Origin: Megaleporinus macrocephalus
Lineage: Eukaryota > Chordata > Actinopteri > Characiformes > Anostomidae
Direction of reading: 5' to 3'
Length of the DNA stretch: 64,000 bases
Assembly (NCBI GenBank): GCA_021613375.1
Contig: CM038726.1
Coordinates: 6,175,877-6,239,876, forward strand
Shown here: positions 1 through 22,587 of the stretch, piece by piece
Position numbering within the stretch: the stretch's first letter is position 1
Layout: each line of letters starts with the position of its first letter
The notes under the pieces: generated by a model
Databases searched by the model: none
What the model was told of the DNA's origin: nothing
Seen by the model: the letters and a program-made list of their open reading frames with translations, nothing else
Made by a program: the position numbers and the translations under genes

Positions 1-400
1 ACGGTGGTGTAGTGGTTAGTATGGTAGTGTAGTGGTTAGTACGGTGGTGTAGTGGTTAGTATGGTGGTGTAGTGGTTAGTACGGTGGTGTAGTGGTTAGT
101 ATGGTGGTGTAGTAGTTAGTACGGTGGTGTAGTGGTTAGTACGGTGGTGTAGTGGTTAGTACGGTGGTGTAGTGGTTAGTACGGTGGTGTAGTGATCAGT
201 ACGGTGGTGTAGTGGTTAGTATGGTGGTGTAGTGGTTAGTACAGTGGTGTAGTGGTTAGTACGGTGGTGTAGTGGTTAGTACGGTGGTGTAGTGGTTAGT
301 ATGGTGGTGTAGTGGTTAGTATGGTGGTGTAGTGGTTAGTACGGTGGTGTAGTGGTTAGTATGGTGGTGTAGTGGTCAGTATGGTGGTGTAGTGTTCAGC
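1..400 (+). repeat. 20-bp minisatellite, about 20 copies (A-box-like unit)
   Basis: Twenty tandem units of acggtggtgtagtggttagt run from the window edge to about 400 with almost no length change. The main variation is acgg versus atgg at the only CpG of the unit. The core TGGTGTAGTGG fits the RNA polymerase III A-box pattern TRGYNNARNGG, as in the head of tRNA-derived SINEs. The array runs directly into a SINE-like body. It probably lies in an intron or upstream of the protease gene. Confidence 0.95.
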
Positions 401-476
401 ACTGTCTCCTCACAGTAAGATGATCTGGGTTGGATGCCCAGCTGAGCAATGAAACTCTTCATACTACCCACTGCGT
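395..476 (+). mobile_element. tRNA-like SINE body fragment
   Basis: The sequence after the array (cactgtctcctcacag, then gatctgggttggatgccca) matches the layout of a common fish tRNA-like retroposon head. A degenerate B box, GGTTGGATGCC, differs from GGTTCGANTCC at two positions. This makes the preceding array an expansion of the A-box part of this element. Family assignment is from memory of fish repeats and is moderate. Confidence 0.5.
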
Positions 477-551
477 CCCTGTATGTGGATCAGAATATTA
501 ATTTGACATTTTTAACCTGATGTTAGCAGCTCTCTCCTTTTCCTTCATCAG

Positions 552-10895
<10,344 letters not shown>

Positions 10896-10955
10896 CTAAC
10901 AGAAAAAAATATTCCATGTAGATATTATTGATGAGTTTATGAAGAAGGCATGAAC

Positions 10956-10961
10956 AATAAA
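10956..10961 (+). promoter_or_regulatory. Polyadenylation signal of the protease gene
   Basis: AATAAA in gaacaataaactttaatgc, just downstream of the point where the pre-insertion frame would have stopped (TAG at 10919-10921). Confidence 0.6.
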
Positions 10962-12024
10962 CTTTAATGCAAATTGTGTGTAATTATTTGTAATTTATGG
11001 AAAGCTTTTTAATACATCCTGTTTCCCCTGTATGTATGTTTAGCATTTATAAAACATAAACATTCAACCTTTGTCAGTGGAGTGAGAGGCGGGCCCCTAG
11101 AGTCTAGAAATGCATTCAGTAGCCTTATAGACAGCTGGTATGTTCTGCTAGTTTGCAGGTTTTCATCAAACGTGAGCCGTCCACTACCCCGCATGTCCCC
11201 CATCTCATGTCCCCCCATCTCAGGCCATGTCCCCCATCTCATCAAAGTCTAGTAGGCAGAAACTTCCATTATTTTGTGTTATTTTTAATAGCTTATAATC
11301 AAATACCAGCATTTGCCAGGCGTTTTCCGTCTGAACTCCAGTGACTCGTGTGTCCCGCTGGGTGCAGCATGGTAAAGTTCATGTTTTTATAGCTCACAGT
11401 AAGTCATGAACCACATTGTTGACTTTCAGGAATACCTGTACGAAGCTTCAGCAGGTTGAGAGGATGTATGTATAGAAACGATTTGGGTGTCTATTGACCA
11501 AAGTTGGTTAATTGACATCTACTTTACCTCCATATGATTCTTTGCTCAATTTCACCTCACTTGTTAAGACACACATGACTTTCTTACTCTCCTGTGGGCC
11601 ACAAGAACTCAGCGGAGCTTTAAACGGCTCTGTTCTTGAATGAAACGCAAACAGGTTAACACCGACCATTACACGAAACATCAACGAGGTAATGAGGCCT
11701 GTACGGTGTATATACACTGGAATCTTTACAGTCCCAGACTGCGGTAGCCTGGAGGTCCAAAGCCTCGTCAGTCCTCTGATTGGGCATGGGTTGAAAGCCA
11801 GCTGATATTGCCTTGTTATTGCCATTACGCCCTTGAAAGAGGCTATTTAAAGTTGCTCCAGGTGGACTGGTGCTCTGTTACGCTCCTATAAATCACAAGG
11901 GATTAAAGTCTCAGCCCAAGTAGACATTAAAAACGTGCATAAACTTGTTTGTCGCTATGACTCATTTTCTTTTTTCACAAAAACAAAATCATTCCCAATG
12001 GTTTAAAGTGAAATGTGCCAGAGT
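10962..12024. other. Intergenic, no gene seen
   Basis: Unique-looking sequence with a short tandem cccccatctcatgt repeat near 11195-11240. ORFs here are short and lack domain signatures. Confidence 0.5.
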
Positions 12025-12745
12025 TTGAACTGTTTACAGTGGTGGTGATAGTAACCAGACGTCAGAAAACCTTGTTTTATAATAGTTTTGCATTTTGGTT
12101 TTGGCCCATTTTTAAAAGCCATACATGGCGGCGAGCTACCTGCAGAGTGTAGTAAGCCAAAATAGTCCAGACGTCCTACCTCAATCAACAATACATTCAC
12201 TAGATCTGATTAGAACAGATGTAAATAATCCTATATACAATACAAAATCTTATTATGAAAGAAGTAGATCATATCTTGAGCTCCAGAACAAAGTTAGGTT
12301 CCAGATTTCTCCTGGATGCCCCAGACATTGTATGAATGTATTCAGTTCCTTCAGCAGCAATCTTGATTTAGCTTAATGAAGTACTGAGCAGTCAAAGCAG
12401 GTTTTAGATGAGAACTGTAAATAATAGTGGGTTGTTTAGGAGAAGCTTGGAAAGGGTTCAATAAACACACTGATGTATGTAAAAGCACTACTTACTCTAT
12501 TAATACTGTTTAATATTTCTAATATAAAGTGTTTTGCTGAGTAAATAAACGCTTTCTGTCTGAAAAAATAGCTTTTTAAATATAATAATGTCTTCAAGTG
12601 CCTGAAAGTTTTGCACAGCACTGTATATAAATGCTGAGAAGATGGTTGTAGGTTCACTGGTGGTTTTGATAGTAAAGAAAATGTCTGTATTTGGGTTGTA
12701 GACAAGGTGACCTCTGGTTCCCATCGCCACCACAGTAAAGAAATC
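12025..12745. mobile_element. MITE with imperfect terminal inverted repeats (copy 1)
   Basis: The left end tttacagtggtggtgatagt (then aaccag) is the inverse of the right end ctggttcccatcgccaccac (then agtaaa). A second member with the same ends lies at about 26131-26640. There is no transposase ORF, so it is a non-autonomous DNA element of unassigned superfamily. Confidence 0.65.
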
Positions 12746-13177
12746 TTACGTTTCTCTACAAGGAAGCACTTTGAATGGATTTGTTTGTGATTTCTTAAAT
12801 TTAACTTCCAACTTATGTGTGTCTGAAGATGAGAATGCCTTTATAAAAAGGATCTATTCCAACTGGTGCGTCCAAATACCATTTGAATGGTACTTCTACA
12901 GGCAACCGTGACAATGCTTGGTGAGACACCTCAACCTTAAATGATTAACTGTCACCAGAACGCCTCGTCTCATTGATATTTAACTGCCGGACCTTCATTT
13001 ATGATCTACCAGCTTTGGCTTTGAGATTGACCTTGGCTCATAGGCCCAATTGGAGTTGCTTGTTTGTCATTCACTTGTGTTCCTAAGTCCCCAGTAACTA
13101 GCATGATGCAACTGCAAAGCTAAGTCATCTCATGTTTGCCTCAAACTGCTTGGAGTACATGTTTTTTGTAGGACAGT

Positions 13178-13230
<53 letters not shown>

Positions 13231-15040
13231 CTGTATATTGGATTTCTTCTTTTGTGGTCTAATTGGGAGCCGGCAGCCATGTCATTTAAATTTCCTTGCC
13301 TTACAGACTTCAAACACATCAAAGGTCTCAAATATGTGAACTGAACTGCTTTTATGTTTGCAGGCTGGCCAGATGAACCTGCTTTGTTTGTTCAGCTTCG
13401 TCTTCCATTCGTCCTTCCAAGTACGGCAGATTAAACCTTAACCACTCAGTGACACAGAACGCACCTTCTCCCTCGGCTTCTCTCCCTCTTTCGTCTTGTG
13501 ATAACGACGGAAAAAGGGCCCGGCTGGGGCTGGAGTCATACGCTCGGTCCTTGTAACCTTTGATATTAGCTTGGGATATCTTGGGAAAGTCAAGGTTTGG
13601 TGAACAATCAAATGCATACGACTTTCAGCCTTATGTCTAAATGTGGTTGACCAGTCAAGCCATGCTTTGGCCATTTTTGCATTTAGACCAGGGGTATTTC
13701 ATTAGAAGTGAGTAAGGTCCGAAATCTCGTACTTGCCTACTACTTAGTAGTGAAATCAGTAGGTGAGCGTGGCTAGTATGTCCAAAAACCTAGTAGGCAT
13801 TGAGTAGTACCCGGATGACCTACTAAATCGGCAGCCATTTTTATGTAGGCGACTATAGCTCGCTGTGCTATCCCATGATTCACCTGGTTCAGACCGTCAT
13901 CGTTTCTAACGTGTGTTCTGATTCAGTGGTGTATCCTGTTTACTGAAGTAGTCTAGTATCAACATCTTATACCATCAGCTACTGAAACACCAACAAACCA
14001 CACATACCGTTCAGCATATTTCAGTATATTTACTGTTTAAATGCTGAACTGAATTAATTATTTATAAACTTTATAAACTTATAAACTCTCCTGTGTGCTC
14101 GCTGCACTCTCGAATATGCTCAGATCTGATTGGCTGCACCTTTGATGATCTTACAACGCACATGATTGGTCTGTGAGGTTACTGTGCTGCAAAGCCCGTA
14201 TACCATAAAAACTAAAAAAGATCCACCGCTTACAATAAACACTACAGAAATTAAATCATTCTCAATAGTTTATTGCTTTGGGTCCGCATTGGACAACGTC
14301 TGGGTCCAGACCCGGACGGTGGTCCGTCTATAAGTGACCTCTGATTAGACTAATGCGGCTTATTTGGGGAAGAAATTAGTGGCAAATTGAAATGAGATCC
14401 ACAAATGGCATTGGTTTTCCATTGTAGCGCCTTGAATTTGAGCCAACATGAGAAATCAAACCTATTTCAATTATATATAATCCACTGTGTTATCATGTAA
14501 TAGACAGAGAATGTGTTTAAAAGGTGATACAAATGAGAAAAACAGCCAAAGATACATTGCACCGATTGAACGTCGCTCAAACTCATAACAGAATAGCAAT
14601 ACATGTAGTTATTAAACACTGAAGTTGTGTCAGAACTGAATACAAGTCACCTTGAAAAGCAATCAGCTCATGACTGATCGACATTGAAAGCCTGGATGCC
14701 AATTGTACTTGAATGAAGTTGAAAATAAAGAAATAAAGTTGTATTTATTGATTTGCTTGCAATTAGTTGCTGAATCACTTCATCCAGGCACGTTGTTGAC
14801 AGTTCAAGTGAACACAATTCAAGAGACAAGCAATAAGAGAATGCCAATCCTGAACTAACTTTGTTTCTTTACTATCTTTACTGAGATATGACTGCCTTCC
14901 TGTCCTCCTGAATACTGTTGGAGGACTGACCATCAGGGCCTCCTCCTTACCTGGTACCAACAAGTTCTCCTCTTCATTCGGGCCATCTGCTACATCCTCA
15001 ACTGCACCATCATATGTACCACATGTGCAGTTTCTAAAGC
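12746..15040. other. Intergenic, with one dinucleotide run and possible MITE debris
   Basis: No supported gene. (TA)n occupies 13180-13227. The stretch 13690-13930 repeats tag-rich words (cctactacttagtagtg, cctagtaggcattgagtag) like degraded DNA-transposon ends. 14290-14340 has ccagacccggacggtggtcc, also transposon-like. None of these could be bounded. Confidence 0.4.
13180..13227. repeat. (TA)n microsatellite
   Basis: About 24 uninterrupted TA dinucleotides. Confidence 0.97.
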
Positions 15041-15250
15041 TTTTACTGTCCAGACTCAGATTCTAAACTGTAAATGTTCAACCAATGGAGTATGAGTCTC
15101 CACTTGTGAGTCTAGGTTCCTCCCGAGGTTTCTTCCTCCAGCCTTGATGGAGTTTTTCCTTGCCACCAACGCCTGGCTTGCTCACAGGTGGATACAAGCT
15201 ATGACTTCATGTTTTCATGGTATTTAAATAAACTTGACTTGACTTGAAAT
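15041..15250 (+). mobile_element. 3' end of a fish LINE/SINE-type retroposon
   Basis: Contains gttcctcccgaggtttcttc, tggagtttttccttgccacc and a tandem ttgacttgacttga tail, a combination very frequent in fish genomes at the 3' ends of non-LTR elements. The 5' part is missing. Confidence 0.55.
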
Positions 15251-16035
15251 CAGGTGGGGTGGAGTTACCCAGAATGCCTACCTTCATTCGAAATTTTGTT
15301 TCTCTTTATTGGCTCTTGACGTTGTTTTCAAACAAACAACACATTCACACATGGCATGTGGGTAACACACAACTTCGGATGCGCCATGTATGTTTGAGAC
15401 GTCGTTACCATGAATGTCGTTGGTGTCTCTGCATAGTAGTAACGTTGTAACAGGACTTGATCTACTGCCAATTCTAAAGTTGGTGTTGGTGTCTGTAGCT
15501 CTGAAAAGTCTTTCCGAAAGAATTTTCTTTCAAATCTTAGATTGTTGAGAAGATTAAAGTTGAGAAGCTTTGGATCTTCACAGTCAAAAGCATCGCCCTT
15601 TTGCTACACAATACCTATTTGCACACTAATGACATAGCTAAGCTAAATACAGTAATAGCAAGCCATCACCAAGCCTGAATTTTGTTCACTTTTGTTGATA
15701 GAAGGTTTTATAGTTACAACTTTGGAACCACACAACGTTTTCTGGTTGGAATGAGGAGCATGTGAAGATTCAGCTGTGCTAAACTGTTGGCGAGTGAGCT
15801 TCACAAAACATCAATAGGCCTTCACGGCATGGAGGACAATTCATTCCATGTGCTTCAAGATTTGTAGGTTCTGGAATTGAGGTTCTAGTGGCATTCATTG
15901 TTAACAAACCTTAAAAAGTCGAGAGTCACTCTTTTAATTACATTCTTTCATTCCACTAATCTTGCAGCCAGGTCTTCATTCAGCTCTCACAGTCTTCTTA
16001 ATGTGGTTGAGAACACTTATCTACACCAGTTCAAA
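15251..16035. other. Intergenic, no feature recognised
   Basis: AT-rich sequence with short ORFs only, none with a recognisable motif. Confidence 0.45.
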
Positions 16036-16310
16036 TTTTCCTACAGGGTTACAGGGGGCTGCTGGAGCGCAACCCAGCACTCACTGGGTGGAAGGCAAGA
16101 AACACCCTGGACAGGCCACCAGTTCGGTCATATTCACATCTAGGGGAGCAATTGTCCAACTCACTTGACTGCATGTGTTTGGACTGTGGATGAAACCAAC
16201 ATAGAGATGGGGAGAACATACAAACCCAACACAGAAAGGTCAAAGTTGCTGGGGATTTGAACCCAGGCCACTATGCTGTGAGGCAACCTTCCTACAACCA
16301 ATGACTATTG
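16036..16310 (-). mobile_element. SINE-like retroposon body
   Basis: ggaaggcaagaaacaccctg, gactgcatgtgtttggactg and ggggagaacatacaaaccca, ending in tttgaacccaggccactatg then ctgtgagg, are the diverged body and head of the same fish tRNA-like element family seen at 395-476, here on the - strand. Confidence 0.6.
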
Positions 16311-16612
16311 ACTTACAGTGTTTGCCAGCTACCTTAGTGCTATAGCTCCAGAGCTGAACTGTAGAAGCAAATTTTGGACGCCATAAATGTCTTCACTGAT
16401 CAACTACGTCTAGGACAAGAACTGTGGAAATTCGATTAGAACTTTTGGCAACCCACTCCTTTACTACTCCTGCTTTGCCATTGGCTAGACAGTCATTTGA
16501 TGTCATAATGGAATATTTCCTACAGATTAGACACCTTGACCTTCTCACATGGGTCAAAAAAGAAAACACGCCTCTACACACTCTTTTTTTTTCTCTCCTC
16601 CCTCTCGAACAG

Positions 16613-16733
16613 GCACTCACTCCAAAGACCCTGCCAGCTTTCTCATCAGTATTAACCCACTTTGTCTTACACACTGAGCTCCACACGGTGCAGCCACCAG
16701 CATTAACAACCTACAACCTACAGACCCTGAACG
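16613..16733 (+). other. fxyd2: Putative 5'UTR part of the fxyd2-like first coding exon
   Basis: A pyrimidine tract (ttttttttctctcctccctctcgaacag) ends in AG at 16611-16612. If used as an acceptor, it defines an exon 16613-16743 that carries the start codon, so a further non-coding exon would lie upstream. No TATA box or CpG island is evident. Confidence 0.4.
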
Positions 16734-19700
16734 ATGGGGGGAGGTGAGTCCAGTGTGTGTGTCTATGTATGTATGTGTTTTAATCTATGTGTGTAAGTTG
16801 AAACTGAAGCCAGATTATATATATTTTTGTACATTTTATTCTTTGTGCATTAATTCAGTTCAGGTCTATTCCGTTCAGCAATGTTTTGGATTTTGTAATC
16901 GATTGACTTAAGACATGCTTTGTGTCTGACGTTTGCTTCTTCTGTTTTGCACTGGACCTACAAAGCCAATACAATGAAAATCTATGGAACCCAAAAGATC
17001 CTCATTACTCTTGTGCAGGATTTGACTTGACATTTATTATAAAATGAGCTATTCTTTCACACTCCACTTATTTCTCTTTCTCTTTTATTGAACTTTCATG
17101 CAATCCATGTACAATACCGTTCTAACATTTTACATTTGTCTGGTAGTGTATCTAAAACGTTTGACTGGTAGTGTACTAAAACGTTTGTCTGGTAGTGTAT
17201 CTAAAACATTGGAGTGGTAGTGTACTAAAACGTTTGACTGGTAGTGTACTAAAATGTTTGACTGGTAGTGTAACTAAAACGTTTGGCTGGTAGTGTACTA
17301 AAACGTTTGACTGGTAGTGTACTAAAACGTTTGTCTGGTAGTGTATCTAAAACGTTTGACTGGCAGTGTACTAAAACGTTTGGCTGGTAGTGATCTAAAA
17401 CGTTTGACTGTCTGGGTTTAGCTCATCACCAAAATGTGGTGCAGCTTTGAAACAGCCCCAAAGAGAACGAATGACTAACATGAGAGCAGCTGAGAACCAG
17501 GTAACCAGAAAAAGAGCTTTCCCAGCCAAATGATTCGTATCAGGCCGACAAGCTGTTGGTTCTGCAACAGTGAATCTAAGTAAATTAGTGATTTTTAATT
17601 GCAGAGCTGCTGGGTTGGGCTGGATGCTACAACTTTCATGTTGACTTGACTTGTGGGTGGAACTCCAGGGGGTAATAATCCAAACCTGGAGAAGTTCATA
17701 AGCTCTTAAATTTAATGACGACCAGGCTGTAGATTGTTTGTATATGAAGTGGGTCACCATGAGCTGAAAGCTTATAGCTGTTGGTGCAAATCACTACAAA
17801 GCCCAGCCTACTTTATGCAAATACATCATACATCCATTGAGATTCTTGGTGATGTCAACCAATCCTGACTGCAACCTTAGTTACTGATCTACAGGGGCAC
17901 AAATGCAACCAAACCTGTAGTCTGGCCCCAAAAATCCCCCTAAAGTGGATTTTCAAACGTCGCTCCCACCTTCTAGATACATCACTAATTGCATTGGGCT
18001 AAACCATTTATGGGCTGTAAAACTGGAGGAAAGTAGATACACAAAGTGTACTAAGCCTTAATAAAGAGTTGTAATGCATGTAGTAAAATGTATAGTTGGG
18101 GAACAACTAGCGAATCTAGCTATCTTACGAACATGGAAAGTCAAGCCATCCACCTCAGCATCGATACCATCATACAGTTATAGTTTTAGAGTGTTGACAT
18201 AACAGCAAACAAATTTATAAGACTTTTCTAATTTGGGACTTTAAAGATTTTAGAGCTTCATAAAGAACCACATATAGATAAAAACATTTTAACACAAAAA
18301 AAGAATTAATACTCATCCCTAAAGTAATGAACTTATTACTGGCCGTCATGGGCTGGAGGTTACGGAACCAGCCTTGTGACCAGAAGGTTGCTGGTTCAAT
18401 GCCCTGAACCGACAAGACATGACTGAAGTGCCATTGAACAAGGTACTTAACCTCCAACTGCTCCCTGGGTACTGTGGATGGGGCTGCCCACCTCTAACTG
18501 CCCTCTATTGTATGTGTGTTTTACTGCATAGATGGATACAATGTGGAATGTTTGCAAACACAGACAGCAAATAGTTCTAAATTTCAGATTATATATACTA
18601 ATATTATATTATATATTAATTATGTTTGTTTCTAGGGACAGAGGACTTCTCTGACAGTGACTTCACATACGGTAAGTTGATGTGTATCTTTACAGAGCAG
18701 TTCTCACAGCAGTAGCTCTATATTCTAGTAGTGCTCCATAGAAGTGCACTGCAAGACTGCCCAATACAAATAGCCGTAGGAATGTTTGTGCTGCCATCTA
18801 GTGGTGATGTGTGTAGATATGAGCTGGGTGGTAATTACTCAGCGCTGGTGTAACAGGTGAAGTCAACTGTACTGGTCTGTGTTTTTGCATGTAAGACTAT
18901 GAGGTGATCAGAAAGGGAGGACTGATCTTCGCTGCGGTGGTCTTCTGTTTGGGCATTGCTATCATTTTCGGTAAGTAGCTTCACTTTAATGTCAGAGAAT
19001 TTCAAAACACAATTATAGAGAGTTTAGCACAATGATACAGAACATACAGCTGTTAGGGGTAACTATATACTATATACTAAATACTATATACTAAATACTA
19101 CATATTATATTTTATATACTGTATAATTATATACCATATACTAAATACTACATACGATATTCTATATACTGTATAGCTATATACTAAATACTAAAAACTA
19201 CATACAGTATTCTATATACTGTATAACTATATACTATATACTAAATTCTATATTCTATATACTGCATTATTATATACTATATACTAAATACTACATACTA
19301 TATTCTATATACTGTATAGCAATATACTATATACTAAAAACCACATACTATATTCTATATACTGTATAACTATATACTAAATACTATATATTATATTCTA
19401 TATACCGTATAATTATATACTATATACAAAATACTACATACTATATTCTATATACTGTATAGCTATATATTAAATACTATATACTAAATACTATGTACAG
19501 CATTATTTTTACTGTATGGCTATATACTATATACTAAATATTACAAGCTATACTCTATATACTGTATAGCTATATACTATCTACTAAATATTACAGACTA
19601 TATTTTATATACTGTAAAGCTTTGTACTATATACTAAATACTATATACTACATTCTATATACTGTATAGCTGTATACTATATACTAAATACTATATATTA

Positions 19701-19910
19701 AATTCTATATACTGTATAGCTATATACTAAATATTACATACTATATTCTAAATACTGTATGGCTATATACTATATACTAAATACTGTATACTATATTCTA
19801 TTTAATGTATAGCCATACACTATATACTATTTATTACAAAGTTCACCTTCAAATTATATAATTTGTAAACACAGTATACAGTCATTTAAATAAAAACTAA
19901 CAGGTAAACA

Positions 19911-19973
<63 letters not shown>

Positions 19974-22005
19974 CATTCATAGTCATATCAGAATATTATG
20001 ACCACATTAAGCCTCCTTCTACATCACAGGCCCCACTTTGTACACCACTGAGGACGTTTATTTGTCTTATGGCTATTAATGTGTTTTTCTTTGACAGGCA
20101 AAAGACTGACCTGTGGGAACAAACGAGGAGCAAAGTAAATCTCACAAACACACTTACTGCTGTACGCACACAGAGACACTGTAGTAAGGAAGCTCTTCTA
20201 ACTAGGGTTGCCACCTTTTCAACAAGCCAAGCCTGGAGATCCTCTCCACATGACCCCGACACACTGAAAACACACTATCGGCAGTGATAGAAGTTTTATT
20301 AAGGTGAAAATCAGACAAACATTGACTGGTTTGTTGAAAATAACCATCCTGTATAGCTCAGTGGTGAACATTAGACTGCAGATCAAATCATTTAAATCTG
20401 GGTGGCCCCTGGCTGAAAGGGTTGGAATTCAGTATGATATAGCCAAGAGTGTTTGTGGTTGGTATGGTGTAACCACCGTACTTGCTGCATTCAAGTGACG
20501 TGGAAAAATAAAAATGATAAAAATTGAGTTTTTTCTCTGGAGAGCGACGTTTTGCTTAATAACACAACTGGCCAATGTTATTGCTTTTATTACTTCAACC
20601 AACAACAGGCGAACATTGCGGTAATAACAGACATAACATAAAATAGGGGGACATTACATTGGCGAGAACTTGATGGGTGGCAACACTAGTTCCAACTGTA
20701 GACATTTGATGAGTAGGGCTGGGTATCATTCCCATGTTCTTGGTAATCAAATTAATAAACATGTCTTGAACTTGACACCAACTCCTCAACAGAGAAATTA
20801 TGATGGAGGGGAAGACGGTTCACTTGGCTGGGGACATTGTAGCACCTAACATGATCTGTTCTGTTGACGTACCATAAACACACTGAATTTTGATACCCAG
20901 CTCTATTAATGAGGACATAATAGCAACACAAACCAATAGATACACATACACATAACAACACATCCAGCATACCAACCGGCTCTGCTTGTTCTTCTGTTAT
21001 ATTCAGGCCTGTGAACTTAGACGAGCTTTAAACTCTGTGTGGTTGCAGTGAGACAGTCTTGTACAGCAGGTACGTCTTTCTGGTCAAAGCCTTTCATCTT
21101 TCCATCTGCTGATATGTAAGCTTAGAATTCAAGGGATGCCAAGGTCAGACCCAAAATGGTAATTATTTTTCCTTTTTCCAGTAGCACTTGTCCACTATAG
21201 ACTAATTACTAGTTGAGCTGTAAACTACACCATCAGAGTGAGACAATCAGCAGAAATGTGATAGAAGTCCATTAGATAAGCTCTGAAATGGGTAGAAAAT
21301 TGGTAAATCAATGGACCATGAAGTCCTTAAACTCTTAAGAGCTGGCTTTGTGGCCATATACTCTGGGAACTAACTGCAATGGCAATAGCGTTTCATCATT
21401 AAAGATCTTATGTGGTCTAGGCTTAAGATTAATCTAGGTTTGGCCAACCGGGCCAAAGGTTCTCACTGTCTTAACTACACAATGTACTAGATTCAAAGAG
21501 GTTACTACACAATGGGGACGTAAAAATCCATCAATCTGTATTGATCATTCAAATAGCAAACGATCTGGTGCCATTGATGTGATGTGTAAATGTCAATGCA
21601 CTGATGAGTTAAAACTGTACGTTTCTCAACCTATGGGCTGTGAAGCTACCCTAGCACTCCATGTTAACGCCAGTCATAGAAACATAAGTAGGAAAAACAA
21701 GCTTACTTTAAGACACAAATGTTAACAAATGATGAAGAATATAAAAATAAATATAAATATAAATAGATGTGCAACTTGCAGGCTGCAAATTTTGGTTTCT
21801 GTGTTGAACTCAAATGAACAATCAGATCTTTTTCAGGTGTTGCAATGATTTTAAAATGGACTTAAAGGATTAAAAGCATATTGAACTAATGCTTATTGGT
21901 CTTCTTTTGCTGGTCAGGTGATAAACTGCTTATTCTAAATATCATCACGAGCTAAACGTGCTAATATAAGTTTGCTTTTCTCTTTGCAGGTATTCCAACA
22001 TGTAG
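16734..22005 (+). CDS. fxyd2: FXYD-domain Na,K-ATPase regulator (gamma-subunit/FXYD2-like)
   Basis: Six small phase-matched exons (16734-16743, 18636-18671, 18896-18970, 20098-20134, 21049-21069, 21990-22005) encode a 64-residue single-pass membrane protein. The FXYD signature reads DFTYDYE (residues 12-18), then RKGG and a hydrophobic helix LIFAAVVFCLGIAIIFG (about residues 25-41), then a basic cytosolic segment KRLTCGNKRGA. Family members bind the Na,K-ATPase alpha subunit and tune its ion affinity. No signal peptide is seen; the start MGGG and the CGNK motif resemble FXYD2, which also has about 64-66 residues. The normally invariant Pro before FXYD is Asp here. The tail NETVLYSRYSNM is not one I recognise. 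Assignment to the FXYD family is firm; the FXYD2 subtype is inference. Start choice: the only ATG in frame, with gtgagt donor ten bases on. Confidence 0.82.
17139..17408. repeat. 24/25-bp minisatellite in FXYD intron 1
   Basis: About eleven units of gactggtagtgtactaaaac with gttt, alternating with a one-base-longer form (gtgtatctaaaac). Confidence 0.92.
17409..18335. other. FXYD intron 1, unique part
   Basis: No exon or repeat could be supported. Confidence 0.45.
18336..18532 (+). mobile_element. tRNA-derived SINE fragment
   Basis: aaggttgctggttcaatgcc fits an RNA polymerase III B box (GGTTCAATGCC), followed by tgaagtgccattgaacaagg and aactgctccctgggtactgt, the body of a very common fish SINE. 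The A-box end is degraded. Confidence 0.65.
19050..19835. repeat. AT-rich minisatellite, about 50-bp unit, in FXYD intron 3
   Basis: About sixteen copies of a unit containing tatactaaatactacatac and attctatatactgtatagc. The landmark actgtat recurs at 50-bp steps (19121, 19171, 19221, 19314, 19364 and on) with one 43-bp step. Confidence 0.92.
19911..19973. repeat. (ATCT)n microsatellite
   Basis: About fifteen perfect tetranucleotide units in FXYD intron 3. Confidence 0.97.
20202..20689. mobile_element. 488-bp MITE in FXYD intron 4
   Basis: Ends are inverted: ctagggttgccacc at 20202-20215 and ggtggcaacactag at 20676-20689, with one mismatch in 14. There is no transposase. The CTAGGGTTGCCACC end is of hAT-like type, but no clear 8-bp target duplication is visible. 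Confidence 0.6.
20690..21048. other. FXYD intron 4, remainder
   Basis: Unique sequence ending at acceptor gtggttgcag; nothing else seen. Confidence 0.45.
21070..21989. other. FXYD intron 5
   Basis: Unique sequence between donor gtacgt and acceptor ctctttgcag; no repeat or ORF of note. Confidence 0.5.
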
Positions 22006-22128
22006 CAGTCAATCCTACCACTGATGAAGATCAATCATCCAACACCTGAAAACATGAGATTCAGTATAAAAAGCACTGACCAGCAAATTCATTCTACTAA
22101 ATGTTTATATAAGCTATGAATGTGTGTT

Positions 22129-22134
22129 AATAAA
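22129..22134 (+). promoter_or_regulatory. fxyd2: Polyadenylation signal of the FXYD gene
   Basis: AATAAA about 125 bases after the stop codon, followed at a normal distance by gt-rich tttattgtgttctgc. Confidence 0.75.
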
Positions 22135-22187
22135 GAATGATCTCAGCTTTGATTTATTGTGTTCTGCATTATAAAGATTATGCTTAT

Positions 22188-22193
<6 letters not shown>

Positions 22194-22226
<33 letters not shown>

Positions 22227-22357
22227 CTGTATAACAAGTAGAGGAAAGACCAAAACATACTTTACTTTCAATGTCAGTCAATGGAACCAGAACCATTGGC
22301 GTGTTCAAATGATGTAGAAAACTCAAAATCAACAAAAACGGAGATAACAATGTCAAG

Positions 22358-22439
<82 letters not shown>
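22194..22439. repeat. Two (TA)n runs with a short spacer
   Basis: (TA)n at about 22196-22220 and a long uninterrupted run at about 22361-22438 flank a short unique segment. YIYIYI reading frames here are artefacts. Confidence 0.95.
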
Positions 22440-22441
<2 letters not shown>

Positions 22442-22587
22442 AGAAATCCAGCATTCCAGACTGTGACGGAAGGGTCTGCACTTTTTTTTATTTCTTCCCA
22501 ACGAACCCAACTGTCTACATGGTTACATGGTTGATATTCATTTTTAAACCAGCCTGAAGTTCTTATTCGCCAGATTCTTCATCTAAT

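Noticed and set aside
1..476. A working tRNA gene
   Set aside because: There is an A-box-like unit and a weak B box but no cloverleaf arms or anticodon stem that pair.
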